Made by a program: the position numbers and the translations under genes | The notes under the pieces: generated by a model | What the model saw: only the letters and a program-made list of their open reading frames with translations | What the model was told of the DNA's origin: nothing | Databases searched by the model: none | Source: Nonomuraea glycinis | GTDB lineage: Bacteria > Actinomycetota > Actinomycetes > Streptosporangiales > Streptosporangiaceae | Assembly (NCBI RefSeq): GCF_014646515.1 | Contig: NZ_BMNK01000008.1 | Coordinates: 124,001 to 188,000, forward strand | Length of the DNA: 64,000 nt | Direction: 5' to 3' | In this document: positions 48,169 through 55,821 of the stretch, in pieces | Layout of the letters: each line of letters starts with the position of its first letter | How positions within the stretch are numbered: position 1 is the stretch's first letter

Positions 48169-48984
48169 ATGACGGACATTTCATCCTGTGTCGCCTGCGG
48201 CGGGACCGTCGCCCCTGATGGCCACTGCTGGGACTGCGGCGCACCACAACCGGCTTTCCGCTCCCACCTGGAGATCACGACCGGCAGCGGCGCGGCCGGG
48301 GTCAGCGACCGAGGCCTGCGGCGCGGCGTCAACGCGGACGCGATGGCGTCGGCCACGACCGGCTCGTGGACGATCGGGGTCGTCTGCGACGGCGTGTCGA
48401 TGTCGCCGCGAGCGGACCGGGCCGCCCAGGTCGCGGCAGAGGTCGGCGCGGCCACCCTGGTGACGCGGCTCGGCGCGGGGGCGCTACCCGAGGTCGCGCT
48501 CGCCGAGGCCACCGTGCGCGCGGGCCGCGCGGTGGCGGCCCTGGCCACGTCGGTGCACGACGCCCCGGCGTGCACGTACGTTGCGGGCGTCGTCGGGCCG
48601 GCGGGCCTGTGGGCCGGCGGGGTGGGCGACAGCCGCGCGTACTGGCTGCCCGACACGGGGACCGGAATGGCGCTGACCGAGGACGACTCCGGCGAGCACG
48701 AGATGCTGAGCGCCTGGCTGGGCGCCGACGCCGACGAGGTGACACCGCGGGTCCGCAGCTTCCGCCCACCCGGCGCGGGGCGCTTACTGCTGTGCACGGA
48801 CGGCCTGTCGCGCTACCTGCCCGACGCCGAGTCACTCCGGGCCGTACTGAAGCGACACACACGTTCGGCCGCCCCGGAAGACGCGCAACTAGCGGCCGCG
48901 CGGGCCCTGGTCAGCCATGCCCTCACCGCCGGCGGCCAGGACAACGTCACCGCCCTCCTGATCCCCACGGCATTCGACAGATAG
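48169..48984 (+). CDS. PP2C-type Ser/Thr phosphatase with N-terminal zinc ribbon
   Basis: A 271-residue phosphatase. Residues 5-25 form a zinc ribbon (C-x2-C ... C-x2-C: SCVACGG, CWDCGA). The PP2C domain has the GVSDRGLRRGVNADA region, metal-binding VVCDGVSMSPRAD, GVGDSRAYWL, and LLLCTDGLSRYL with a late GGQDNVTALLI. All metal aspartates of the core are present. Proteins of this build accompany FHA/von Willebrand/kinase signalling clusters in actinomycetes, but only a two-component pair lies next to it here. Confidence 0.9.
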   Translation: MTDISSCVACGGTVAPDGHCWDCGAPQPAFRSHLEITTGSGAAGVSDRGLRRGVNADAMASATTGSWTIGVVCDGVSMSPRADRAAQVAAEVGAATLVTRLGAGALPEVALAEATVRAGRAVAALATSVHDAPACTYVAGVVGPAGLWAGGVGDSRAYWLPDTGTGMALTEDDSGEHEMLSAWLGADADEVTPRVRSFRPPGAGRLLLCTDGLSRYLPDAESLRAVLKRHTRSAAPEDAQLAAARALVSHALTAGGQDNVTALLIPTAFDR

Positions 48985-49004
48985 GACCTATATGGTCGGG
49001 CCAT

Positions 49005-50111
49005 ATGGGGATCGAGGGGTCGTTCTGGCGGGCGATCGCGGTCTATCGCATCGCCTCCCTCGGGTACGCCGCGCTGTTGCTGGCCGGCGCTGGGGGCTAC
49101 CAGCGTCCCGTGGCCGGCTGGCTCGTCTTCGGGGTGATGGCGGTCTGGACCGCGGTCACCACCGTCGCCTACTCCACCGCCAGAAGCCGCCCCCTGCTGG
49201 TGGTGGACGTCCTCGTCACGCTCGGCTGCATGCTGGCCTCGCCGTACGTCCAGGGCAGTGCGGCCGGACCGGGCCTGATGCCGGTCACGGCGACCTGGGT
49301 CGGCGGGCCGGTGCTCGCCTGGGCCGTGTACGGCGGGCGGCGGGCGGGCGCGGTAGCGGCGGTCATTCTCTCGATCGGTGACCTGTGGCTACGCGGTCTG
49401 CACACGTTCGACCTGTCCGTCCCCGTCAACGGGGCCGTGCTGCTCATCCTCGCCGGGACCGTCGTCGGCCACGTGGCCCGGCTCACCAAACAGGCGGAGG
49501 AACGCCTGCAGCGGGCCGTCGAGATCGAGGCCGCGGGCCGGGAACGCGAACGGCTCGCCCGCGGCATCCATGACTCCGTTCTCCAGGTCCTGGCCCTGGT
49601 GCAACGCCGTGGGCTGGAGATCGGCGGGGAGGCCGCCCAGCTGGGCCGGCTCGCCGGTGAGCAGGAGGCGGCCCTGCGCGAGATGATCCGCACCGGCCCG
49701 GCGATGGCGGACTCGGGCCTGGTCGACGTGGGCGCCCGGTTACGCCGGTACGCCACGGCGACGGTCACCGTGTCGGCCCCCGCGACCTCACTGCCGCTCC
49801 CCGCCGATCAGGCGCACGAGGTCGTCGCGGCCGTGGGCGCGGCGCTGGACAACGTACGGCGGCACTGCGGCGAGGACGCGCGAGCCTGGGTCTTCGCGGA
49901 GAACGACGACACCTCGATGACCATCACGGTGCGCGACGAGGGGCCCGGCATCCCGGCGGGACGCCTCCCGGAGGCGGAGGCGGAAGGCCGGCTAGGCATC
50001 GCGCAGTCCATCCGGGGCCGGATCGCCGGCGTGGGCGGCACCGTCGAAGTGACGTCGGTGCCCGGCCAGGGAACCGAGGTCGAGCTGATCATTCCCGCCG
50101 GTCTACAGTGA
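49005..50111 (+). CDS. MacS-family sensor histidine kinase
   Basis: A 368-residue membrane kinase. About six short hydrophobic helices fill residues 10-160, the H-box ARGIHDSVLQVLALVQRR (HisKA_3 class) is near 185, and HATPase_c motifs N (GAALDNVRRHCG), G1 (DEGPGIP) and G2 (EGRLGIAQSI) follow. TATGGT at 48991-48996 is a -10 located so that the ATG at 49005 would be near the transcription start, suggesting a leaderless mRNA. It pairs with the LuxR-type regulator four bases downstream. Confidence 0.9.
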   Translation: MGIEGSFWRAIAVYRIASLGYAALLLAGAGGYQRPVAGWLVFGVMAVWTAVTTVAYSTARSRPLLVVDVLVTLGCMLASPYVQGSAAGPGLMPVTATWVGGPVLAWAVYGGRRAGAVAAVILSIGDLWLRGLHTFDLSVPVNGAVLLILAGTVVGHVARLTKQAEERLQRAVEIEAAGRERERLARGIHDSVLQVLALVQRRGLEIGGEAAQLGRLAGEQEAALREMIRTGPAMADSGLVDVGARLRRYATATVTVSAPATSLPLPADQAHEVVAAVGAALDNVRRHCGEDARAWVFAENDDTSMTITVRDEGPGIPAGRLPEAEAEGRLGIAQSIRGRIAGVGGTVEVTSVPGQGTEVELIIPAGLQ

Positions 50112-50115
50112 CGAC

Positions 50116-50766
50116 ATGACCAGCGCGCTGCGGATGATGGTGGTGGACGACCATCCCATGTGGCGGGACGCGGTCGCCCGTGACCTGGGAGACGCCGGCC
50201 ACGAGGTGGTGGCGACCGTCGGCGAGGGCCGCCAGGCGCTCCGCGTCGCCGCCACGCTCCGCCCCGACGTGGTCATCCTCGATCTGCACCTGCCCGACCT
50301 GCCCGGCGTGGAGGTGGCCCGGGGCCTGGCCGCCTCCGACCATCCGCCCCGCGTCCTGGTGCTGTCGGCGAGCGGCGAGCACGAGGACGTGCTCGAGGCG
50401 GTCAAGGCCGGGGCGTCGGGCTACCTGGTCAAGTCGGCGAGCCGGGAGGAGTTCCTCGACGCCGTCCGGCACACCGCCGACGGGGAGCCTGTCTTCACCC
50501 CCGGGCTGGCCGGGCTGGTGCTCGGCGAGTACCGCCGCCTGGCCACGCAACGCCCCGCCGCCGACGGGCCGAGCCTCACCGACCGGGAGACCGAGGTGCT
50601 GCGCCTGGTCGCCAAGGGCCTGTCCTACAAGCAGATCGCCGAACGACTGGTGCTCAGCCACCGGACCGTGCAGAACCACGTCCAGAACACCTTGAACAAG
50701 CTCCAACTGCACAACCGGGTCGAGCTCGTCCGCTACGCGATCGAGCGGGGCCTCGACGAGGCGTAG
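50116..50766 (+). CDS. NarL/LuxR response regulator (MacR-like)
   Basis: A 216-residue response regulator: acidic pair in MVVDDHPMWRD, phospho-Asp in VVILDLHLPDLPG, Lys in YLVKSASREE, and a LuxR HTH (LTDRETEVLRLVAKGLSYKQIAERLVLSHRTVQNHVQNTLNKL). Immediately follows its kinase. In Streptomyces the MacRS pair controls cell-envelope and development genes; whether this pair is orthologous is inferred from the kinase type. Confidence 0.92.
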   Translation: MTSALRMMVVDDHPMWRDAVARDLGDAGHEVVATVGEGRQALRVAATLRPDVVILDLHLPDLPGVEVARGLAASDHPPRVLVLSASGEHEDVLEAVKAGASGYLVKSASREEFLDAVRHTADGEPVFTPGLAGLVLGEYRRLATQRPAADGPSLTDRETEVLRLVAKGLSYKQIAERLVLSHRTVQNHVQNTLNKLQLHNRVELVRYAIERGLDEA

Positions 50767-50772
50767 CCCGGC

Positions 50773-51063
50773 TCACAGAGTGTCGACCTTGTACGGGTCG
50801 TGCTCGCTGATCAACTTGTCGAGACGCGCCTGGTCGACGCGGCTGGCCATGCTGACGATCTCCTGCCGGTCGCGCACGCACTTGGCCAGGCTGAAGGCCG
50901 TCGTCACGACGTACAGCACGGAGACCGCGAGGAACGCGCGCAGCCACGGGTCGATCGGCAGGAAGATGACGCCGAGCGCCACACTGCCGAGCGCCGCGCC
51001 GAAGGAGATGACGCACTGTGCGTAGTAGGCGGCGGTCATGGTGGGCTGGACTGGTTTGCTCAT
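50773..51063 (-). CDS. YiaA/YiaB-type two-helix membrane protein
   Basis: A 96-residue inner-membrane protein with two hydrophobic helices (AAYYAQCVISFGAALGSVALGVIFLP and LRAFLAVSVLYVVTTAFSLAKC) separated by IDPW, followed by KCVRDRQE, the pattern of the yiaA/B two-helix domain. Function unknown across the family. It ends seven bases from the convergent response regulator stop. Confidence 0.85.
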   Translation of the reverse strand: MSKPVQPTMTAAYYAQCVISFGAALGSVALGVIFLPIDPWLRAFLAVSVLYVVTTAFSLAKCVRDRQEIVSMASRVDQARLDKLISEHDPYKVDTL

Positions 51064-51159
51064 GCTCGCAAGGATCTGACACTGGTCGTCCGGCCGCCTG
51101 AGTACGCGTACCTAATCTGCCTGGGTACGTTGACCGGGTTTCCCGCCGAAAATGGCGAC

Positions 51160-51189
51160 GGCCCCCCGGACTACCCAAGCCGGGGGGCC
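51160..51189 (-). terminator. Strong hairpin ending the tRNA-like array transcript
   Basis: GGCCCCCCGG and its exact complement (10 pairs) around a 10-nt loop. In the minus direction it follows the last tRNA-like module by about 60 bases and precedes nothing else, fitting termination of the protein-plus-RNA unit. It could also act for the plus strand, but no plus gene ends here. Confidence 0.7.
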
Positions 51190-51250
51190 TGAAAAGGACC
51201 GCCATGTACGGCGCCAGCGGCGTTTAAGAGTGCCGGTCAGTCGTTACGAT

Positions 51251-51319
51251 ATCGCGCTCTACCATTAAGCCACGGACCCAGGAGAGAGGGTCCAGCGGGA
51301 ATCGAACCCGCATCTCGAC
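51251..51319 (-). ncRNA. Circularly permuted tRNA-like module 2
   Basis: Read on the minus strand from 51319: GTCG (anticodon-stem 3' strand), AGAT variable segment, T-arm GCGGG-TTCGATT-CCCGC, 3' acceptor TGGACCC (51294-51288), an 8-nt linker, 5' acceptor GGGTCCG (51279-51273), T and G at positions 8-9, D-arm GCTT-AATGGTA-GAGC, then CGAT. The acceptor strands pair in all seven positions (one G-T), D-stem in four, T-stem in five, and CGAT pairs with GTCG. The usual 5'-half-first order is inverted. Reading the flanks as an ordinary tRNA leaves the acceptor unpaired. Confidence 0.82.
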
Positions 51320-51392
51320 TATCACAGCCCGCACTCGGTTGATCTGGCGCTCGACGGTAAATGCTGAGCTTAGAGCGAGAATCTGAATCTAA

Positions 51393-51465
51393 GCGGCTGC
51401 CTCTACCAGTTGGGCCACCGGGGCCCGTTGTGCCCCGGGGAGGATTCGAACCTCCATGTCACCGC
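51393..51465 (-). ncRNA. Circularly permuted tRNA-like module 1
   Basis: Read on the minus strand from 51465: GCGGT (anticodon-stem 3' strand), GACAT variable loop, T-arm GGAGG-TTCGAAT-CCTCC, 3' acceptor CCGGGGC (51438-51432), a 7-nt linker ACAACGG, 5' acceptor GCCCCGG (51424-51418), U8/G9, D-arm with canonical AACTGGTAGA loop, A26, then GCCGC. Acceptor pairs 7/7 Watson-Crick; GCCGC pairs with GCGGT 5/5 (one G-T). Every helix of a tRNA body is present, but the 3' half precedes the 5' half. A competing hairpin GCTTAGA/TCTAAGC (51368-51394) overlaps its end. Confidence 0.85.
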
Positions 51466-51507
51466 GTATCAGCTTCAGCCTGAGCTTCAGCTTCGCGCTT
51501 ACGCGCA

Positions 51508-51524
51508 CCCCGCGCTCAACGGGG
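51508..51524 (-). other. Anticodon-arm-like hairpin after the stop codon
   Basis: CCCCG-TTGAGCG-CGGGG: five pairs and a seven-base loop with T at the U33 position, ten bases beyond the stop of the preceding protein gene. It has anticodon-arm geometry (triplet GAG), but it is not attached to module 1 as a normal cloverleaf arm. A second GCGC-type hairpin and two GCTGAAGCT repeats fill 51471-51507. Confidence 0.5.
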
Positions 51525-51534
51525 AGTCTTCATC

Positions 51535-52266
51535 TTAGGCGAGCAGATAGCGGAACAGGCGCTCGCCGACCTCCTGATCGGTCACGGCCCACGTGTTCGC
51601 CTCCTCGCGGGCGTACTTCACCGCGTCCTGCACCTTCTGGATGCGGGCCAGCAACTCGTTGACGCGCCGGTTCGGCAGCGCGCCGGAGAAGGCGACCTTC
51701 GTCCAGTAGCCGACCACGACGTCCTCGGTGAACACCTGCACCTGCGCCGGGTGCTTGTCCGTCGCCTCCGCCAGGACGTGGTTGCGCGGCACCTTCTTGG
51801 TACGGGTCGTCCTGACCGGCTCGGTACGCCAGGTCTCGGCGTTGTCGTCGTACGACCAGGTGTCGGCCGGGTCGAGCGTCGGCAGCTTCGCCACGAACGT
51901 GTGCAGGTCGACGAGCTGCTTCTCCAGGAAGAGCAGGTAGGTGACGGGGGCGTCCTCGACGAGGGTCTCGCCGTCCACGACCACGCTGGCCTTGGCCTGC
52001 GTGTTCGCCCAGTCCTTCGTCGCGGTCACGTCGAACAGCTTGGTCAGCGCGGTGGCGACGTCCTTCAGCACACTCTCGGCCTGCACCTGCACGCGGGTGG
52101 ACTCGGGCGGGAGCTGCTCGCCCTCATCGTCGATCGGCTGGTAGGTGCGGGAGATACCGGACAGCAGCGGCGTCTTCTGGATCCGGTGGTAGGCGTCGGT
52201 CACCTTGCGCTGGGCGTCGGACTTGACGCCCTTCTCTACGGCGAGGATCTGGTTCAGCTTCGCCAC
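51535..52266 (-). CDS. Conserved actinobacterial protein of unknown function (DUF7873-like) upstream of tRNA-like array
   Basis: A 243-residue soluble protein starting VAKLNQILAVEKGVKSDAQR. Conserved-looking blocks are HRIQKTPLLSGISRTYQP, EQLPPESTRVQVQAESVL, LFDVTATKDWANTQAKA, YLLFLEKQLVDLHTFV, KKVPRNHVLAEATDKHPAQV and a terminal helix. I recall closely similar proteins in actinomycetes and actinophages, probably catalogued as DUF7873, but could not verify the name. No catalytic motif is evident; the many basic residues would suit RNA binding. The GTG at 52266 is the first start matching the family N-terminus. The RNA modules start 10 bases beyond its stop on the same strand. Confidence 0.8.
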   Translation of the reverse strand: MAKLNQILAVEKGVKSDAQRKVTDAYHRIQKTPLLSGISRTYQPIDDEGEQLPPESTRVQVQAESVLKDVATALTKLFDVTATKDWANTQAKASVVVDGETLVEDAPVTYLLFLEKQLVDLHTFVAKLPTLDPADTWSYDDNAETWRTEPVRTTRTKKVPRNHVLAEATDKHPAQVQVFTEDVVVGYWTKVAFSGALPNRRVNELLARIQKVQDAVKYAREEANTWAVTDQEVGERLFRYLLA

Positions 52267-52340
52267 GGCACGAGTCCGTTCATCAGGGGATATCCAGGTA
52301 CAGCGCAAGATCGTACAGTGACGTGACCGTGGGCCGCATG

Positions 52341-53117
52341 TCATATATCGGCACATGCGACCGGCGGCCTCGGCTGCCGAAACCGCTGGTAGGCGTCCTT
52401 GACCTGGTCGAGGAGCTCGACGAGTTCGGCGCGCTCGTCGGCGTTCAGGACGGCGTACGGCCTGGCGGACAGGTCGTCCGTGAGCTGCTCGGCCCGCTCC
52501 AGAGCGCCTCTGGCGGAGGGTGGCACGGCCGGCCATGGCTCGGTCCACCCGTTGGCCCTGGCTTTCGTGGTGCCGGGGCCGGTCAGTATCGCGGTCAACG
52601 GGGTGTGCCCGTGGGCCAGCACCGCGATCAGATGCGAGCCGCCCCGGTGCTCGCGCAGTCGAAGCAGTGCCAGCGCCACCCGAGCCGCTGGGTCATCGGC
52701 TTGGACCACGAGCGAGCGCCACGCGGCGAACAGAGGGCGGCCGGACGAGTCCGCCGCTGCCACCACCCGTTCGAGGAGATCCGCCGAACGCTCCAGTCCG
52801 GGCAGCTCACCGTAGGCGTTTCGCCCCCAGCGCAGGCACTCCTCAACGTCCACCTCGACGATGCGGCCGAGTGACCTGCGGGCGCGTGCCGTACTCCATG
52901 CCTGCGCCACCAGGGACGGCGCGAAGAAGCCGCAGGCGGCGGTGACGACGTCGGCGTCCACCTCACCCAGCACCCCGGCGCGACCGCCGAAGTAGAACGG
53001 CCACCTGGCAAGCCCGAGCCGGCGGCCACGCGCGCGATAGCGGGGGTCATGACCGAACGCGGCGCCCAGTTCGATCACCACGTGCTTGCTGTGCCGCACC
53101 ACCTCGTCAGGTGTCAT
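52341..53117 (-). CDS. SCO6745 family protein
   Basis: A 258-residue helical protein of the actinobacterial SCO6745/SalK-like family: N-terminal LGAAFGHDPRYRARGRRLGLARWPFYFGGRAGVLG and central FFAPSLVAQAW with WSTARARRSL are typical. These proteins are of unknown function; one relative occurs in a salinosporamide cluster. No metal motif is obvious. It starts three bases from the stop of the epoxide-hydrolase-like gene upstream and probably shares its transcript. Confidence 0.82.
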   Translation of the reverse strand: MTPDEVVRHSKHVVIELGAAFGHDPRYRARGRRLGLARWPFYFGGRAGVLGEVDADVVTAACGFFAPSLVAQAWSTARARRSLGRIVEVDVEECLRWGRNAYGELPGLERSADLLERVVAAADSSGRPLFAAWRSLVVQADDPAARVALALLRLREHRGGSHLIAVLAHGHTPLTAILTGPGTTKARANGWTEPWPAVPPSARGALERAEQLTDDLSARPYAVLNADERAELVELLDQVKDAYQRFRQPRPPVACADI

Positions 53118-53120
53118 GGC

Positions 53121-54098
53121 TCAAGTGAGCAAGGAGGCGAGCCAGCCGGTCAAGATGTCGTTGACCTCTTCGGGGCGCTCCTGCTGAATCCAGTGGCCGC
53201 AGCCTGCCAGGAGATGCGAGGAGACCAGGCCGGGCAGCGTGGTGGGATAGGCGCTGATCGCGTCGGCCAGCCAGGTGGTCGAGGCGTCCAGAGCGCCACC
53301 CACGAAGAGGGACGGCTGCTTGAGGGGCGCGCCCTGGAAGTCGGCGAGGTCCTCCCAGTCCCGGTCCATGTTGCGGTAGCGGTTGAGCCCTCCGGTCAGG
53401 CCGGTCCGCTCGAACTCCGCCGCGTACACCTCGAGGTCCTCCTCGCTGAGCCAGGCGGGCAACCGGCCGGCGGGGAACCGGTCGCGCATCCGCCCGCCCT
53501 GGCTCACGAAGTGCGGGGCCGGGGCGTCCGGGGCGGGCATGGTGTCGGCGGAAAGCGCGGCGTAGATGCCCGCGAGCCAGCCTCGCACGTCCGGCTCGAT
53601 CTCGGCCTCGGCCCGCCCCGGCTCCTGGAAGTAGGAGATGTAGAACTCCTCGCCCCCGCCCATCCGCGCGAACGCCTCACTGGGTCGCGGCCCCCCAGGC
53701 GGCGAGTAGGGCACGCTGAGCAGCCCCACCGCCCGGAAGACCTCCGGCCTGAGGAGGGCCGATCTCGCGGCGATGGGCGAGCCCCAGTCATGCCCGACGA
53801 TCACCGCCGTCTCCTCGCCGAGCTCACGCACCACCGCGACGTTGTCCTCCACCAGCTCCGACATCCGGTACGCGGCCACGTCCGCCGGCTTCGACGACCG
53901 CCCGTACCCGCGCACGTCCATGGCCACCGCCCGATAACCGGCCGCGGCCAGCGCCGGCAACTGGTGACGCCACGAATACCAGGACTCCGGGAACCCGTGC
54001 ACCAGCAGCACCAACGGCCCTGTCCCCTGCTCCACCAGGTGAATCCGACCGGCGGGCGCGGAGACGGAACGATGCGTCACATCGGTGAGCTGAGACAT
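53121..54098 (-). CDS. Alpha/beta hydrolase, epoxide-hydrolase-like
   Basis: A 325-residue soluble epoxide-hydrolase-type enzyme: VLLVHGFPESWYSWRHQLPALA with the HGxP oxyanion motif, nucleophile Asp in IVGHDWGSPIAAR, cap-domain tyrosines (EFYISYF), and His in AGCGHWIQQERPEEVN. This set predicts epoxide opening; haloalkane dehalogenation is less likely because the HGFP/GHDWG combination with lid tyrosine is classical for epoxide hydrolases. Divergent from a MerR regulator whose promoter lies about 115 bp away. Confidence 0.9.
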   Translation of the reverse strand: MSQLTDVTHRSVSAPAGRIHLVEQGTGPLVLLVHGFPESWYSWRHQLPALAAAGYRAVAMDVRGYGRSSKPADVAAYRMSELVEDNVAVVRELGEETAVIVGHDWGSPIAARSALLRPEVFRAVGLLSVPYSPPGGPRPSEAFARMGGGEEFYISYFQEPGRAEAEIEPDVRGWLAGIYAALSADTMPAPDAPAPHFVSQGGRMRDRFPAGRLPAWLSEEDLEVYAAEFERTGLTGGLNRYRNMDRDWEDLADFQGAPLKQPSLFVGGALDASTTWLADAISAYPTTLPGLVSSHLLAGCGHWIQQERPEEVNDILTGWLASLLT

Positions 54099-54211
54099 GA
54101 TTCCTCCGAGGCGGTTCGCTGACGGCGGTCACCGACCATCCTCCAGGAGGCACGCGAGCCCCGGCGAATCTTGTTGCCATTCCGGCAAGGACGAGGCTTT
54201 CCCCACAGGGG

Positions 54212-54242
54212 TTGAGTCTCAACCTTCTTGAGACCCCATAGT
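54212..54242 (+). promoter_or_regulatory. MerR-type promoter with 19-bp spacer and palindromic operator
   Basis: TTGAGT (54212-54217) and CATAGT (54237-54242) are separated by 19 bp, the over-long spacer that MerR activators correct. Centred in it is GTCTCAA-CCTTC-TTGAGAC (54216-54234), 7-bp perfect arms. The regulator GTG at 54250 lies at the expected transcription start, so the transcript is probably leaderless. Confidence 0.8.
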
Positions 54243-54249
54243 GGACGCC

Positions 54250-55272
54250 GTGGACGACAACGAGCTCTACCCGATCGGGGATGTGGCGCGCCGTACCGGC
54301 CTGAGCGTCAGTGCCATCAGGTTCTACGCCGACGCCGAGGTCATCGTGCCCACCGGGCACACCGACGCCGGTTACCGCCTGTACGACATCCAGGCCATCG
54401 CCCGGCTGGAGCTCGTCCGCACCCTGCGCGAACTCGGCGCGAGCCTGGACGACATCCGCCGGTTACTGGCCGACGAGACGACGCTGCACGACCTGGCCAC
54501 GGCGCACCTGGCGCTCGTCGAACGCCAGACGCGTCGCCTGCAGGCCAGGCGGGCCGTCCTGCGGACCATCGTGAAACAGCACACTGCTACAGAACAGGTG
54601 AGTTTGATGCACAAGCTGGTCTCCATGTCCGACGATGACCGTAACCGGCTCATCGACGAGTTCTGGGACGAGGTCACCACCGACCTCAACGTCCACCCCT
54701 CCTTCGCCGAGCAGCTCCACCGGATGCGGCCGAACCTGCCGGAGGAGCCCGCCACCGAGCAGCTCGAAGCCTGGATCGAGCTGGCCGACCTGGTGCAGGA
54801 CGGCGATTTCCGCCAGGAGGTCCGCCAGTTCCTGCACAACAGCTTCTCCGCCGGCTCAAAGGCTCTCGAGATGACCTCACCGGAGACGATGGCGCGCATC
54901 GAGCAGCACCGGCTGGTCGAGGTAGAGGTCGCGACGGCCCAGCAGTCAGGGCTGCCGGTGGACTCGCCCGAGGCGCGGGAACTCGTCGACCGCCTCGTGG
55001 CCTCGACCGCGGAGTTCACCGCCCACGTCGCCGGCGAGTGCGACGTCGACGAGCTGCGCCGCCAGATGGCCACCCCCGACCGCACCAGCGCGGCCCACCA
55101 GCACGCCGAGCAGTTCGTGACCCAGTTCAGCGGCCTGTTCGACAGGTACGTGTCTCTCATGGCCACCATCGACGGGACACCGCAGCCGGACCCGGGGGAC
55201 GTCGCGGAGACCGAGGACTGGATCGCCGCCGTCCTCACCGCGGACAGCGGTCAGCCGGCGTCCGGGACGTAG
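54250..55272 (+). CDS. MerR family transcriptional regulator with helical effector domain
   Basis: A 340-residue protein. The MerR HTH (YPIGDVARRTGLSVSAIRFYADAEVI, GYRLYD) and dimer helix take residues 1-115, and a long helical C-terminal region of about 220 residues follows (DDRNRLIDEFWDEV, EAWIELADLVQDGDFRQEVRQFL), reminiscent of actinomycete MerR/TipAS-like sensors. GTG 54250 is chosen over GTG 54241 because it coincides with the predicted start of transcription. It probably autoregulates; the divergent epoxide hydrolase could be a target. Confidence 0.88.
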   Translation: MDDNELYPIGDVARRTGLSVSAIRFYADAEVIVPTGHTDAGYRLYDIQAIARLELVRTLRELGASLDDIRRLLADETTLHDLATAHLALVERQTRRLQARRAVLRTIVKQHTATEQVSLMHKLVSMSDDDRNRLIDEFWDEVTTDLNVHPSFAEQLHRMRPNLPEEPATEQLEAWIELADLVQDGDFRQEVRQFLHNSFSAGSKALEMTSPETMARIEQHRLVEVEVATAQQSGLPVDSPEARELVDRLVASTAEFTAHVAGECDVDELRRQMATPDRTSAAHQHAEQFVTQFSGLFDRYVSLMATIDGTPQPDPGDVAETEDWIAAVLTADSGQPASGT

Positions 55273-55796
55273 GTCAGATCGAGCACCCCGGTCTGGAAGG
55301 TCGTGGACTCGACCAGCTTCAGCGGGTGGGTCGGGGTGTCCTCGAACAGCCGCCGGCCGTGCCCGACAGCGATCGGGTGAACGAGCAGGTGCAGCTCGTC
55401 GAGCAGCCCGTTGGCGAGCAGCCACCGCACGGTCGTCGCGGAGCCGGACATTTGGATGTCACCGTCGATCTGCGCCTTGAGCTCGTTCACCTTCGCCGCG
55501 ACGTCACCGGAGATGACGGTGGTGTTGGCCCAGTCCGCCTTCGTCAAGGTGCTGGACACGACGTACTTGCGGGCCTCGTTCAGGGCCTTGGCGACCTCCT
55601 GATCGGTGTCGGTCGACGTCCAGTAGGCGGACCACTCGTCGTACAACGTGCGGCCCATCAACATCGCCGCCGCACTCTGCATCCCCGCCTCGACGACCGC
55701 GCCCATCTCGTCGCTCCAGTACGGGAAGTGCCACTGGTCCGGCGACTCGACCACGCCGTCCAGAGAGATGAAGAAACTCGAAACGATCTTGCCCAT
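55251..55796 (-). CDS. Dihydrofolate reductase family protein (RibD C-terminal fold)
   Basis: A 181-residue protein of the RibD_C/DHFR-like family: IVSSFFISLDGVVESPDQWHFPYWSDEM, MLMGRTLYDEWSAYW, ARKYVVSSTLTKADWANTTVI, and IQMSGSATTVRWLLANGLLDELHLLVHP with the NADPH-binding GSATTV turn. It is probably a NADPH-dependent reductase of unknown substrate. The ATG at 55796 has AGGAGGAAGT directly upstream. Its end overlaps the MerR gene by 22 bp. Confidence 0.9.
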   Translation of the reverse strand: MGKIVSSFFISLDGVVESPDQWHFPYWSDEMGAVVEAGMQSAAAMLMGRTLYDEWSAYWTSTDTDQEVAKALNEARKYVVSSTLTKADWANTTVISGDVAAKVNELKAQIDGDIQMSGSATTVRWLLANGLLDELHLLVHPIAVGHGRRLFEDTPTHPLKLVESTTFQTGVLDLTYVPDAG

Positions 55797-55821
55797 TACT
55801 TCCTCCTTGTCGTCCACGACG

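Noticed and set aside
51245..51440. Ordinary tRNA genes read in the normal 5'-half to 3'-half order
   Set aside because: Joining the first D-arm to the second T-arm leaves the acceptor strands mispaired (GCCCCGG against TGGACCC) and the intervening 70 bases without an anticodon arm, whereas the permuted reading pairs both acceptors 7/7.
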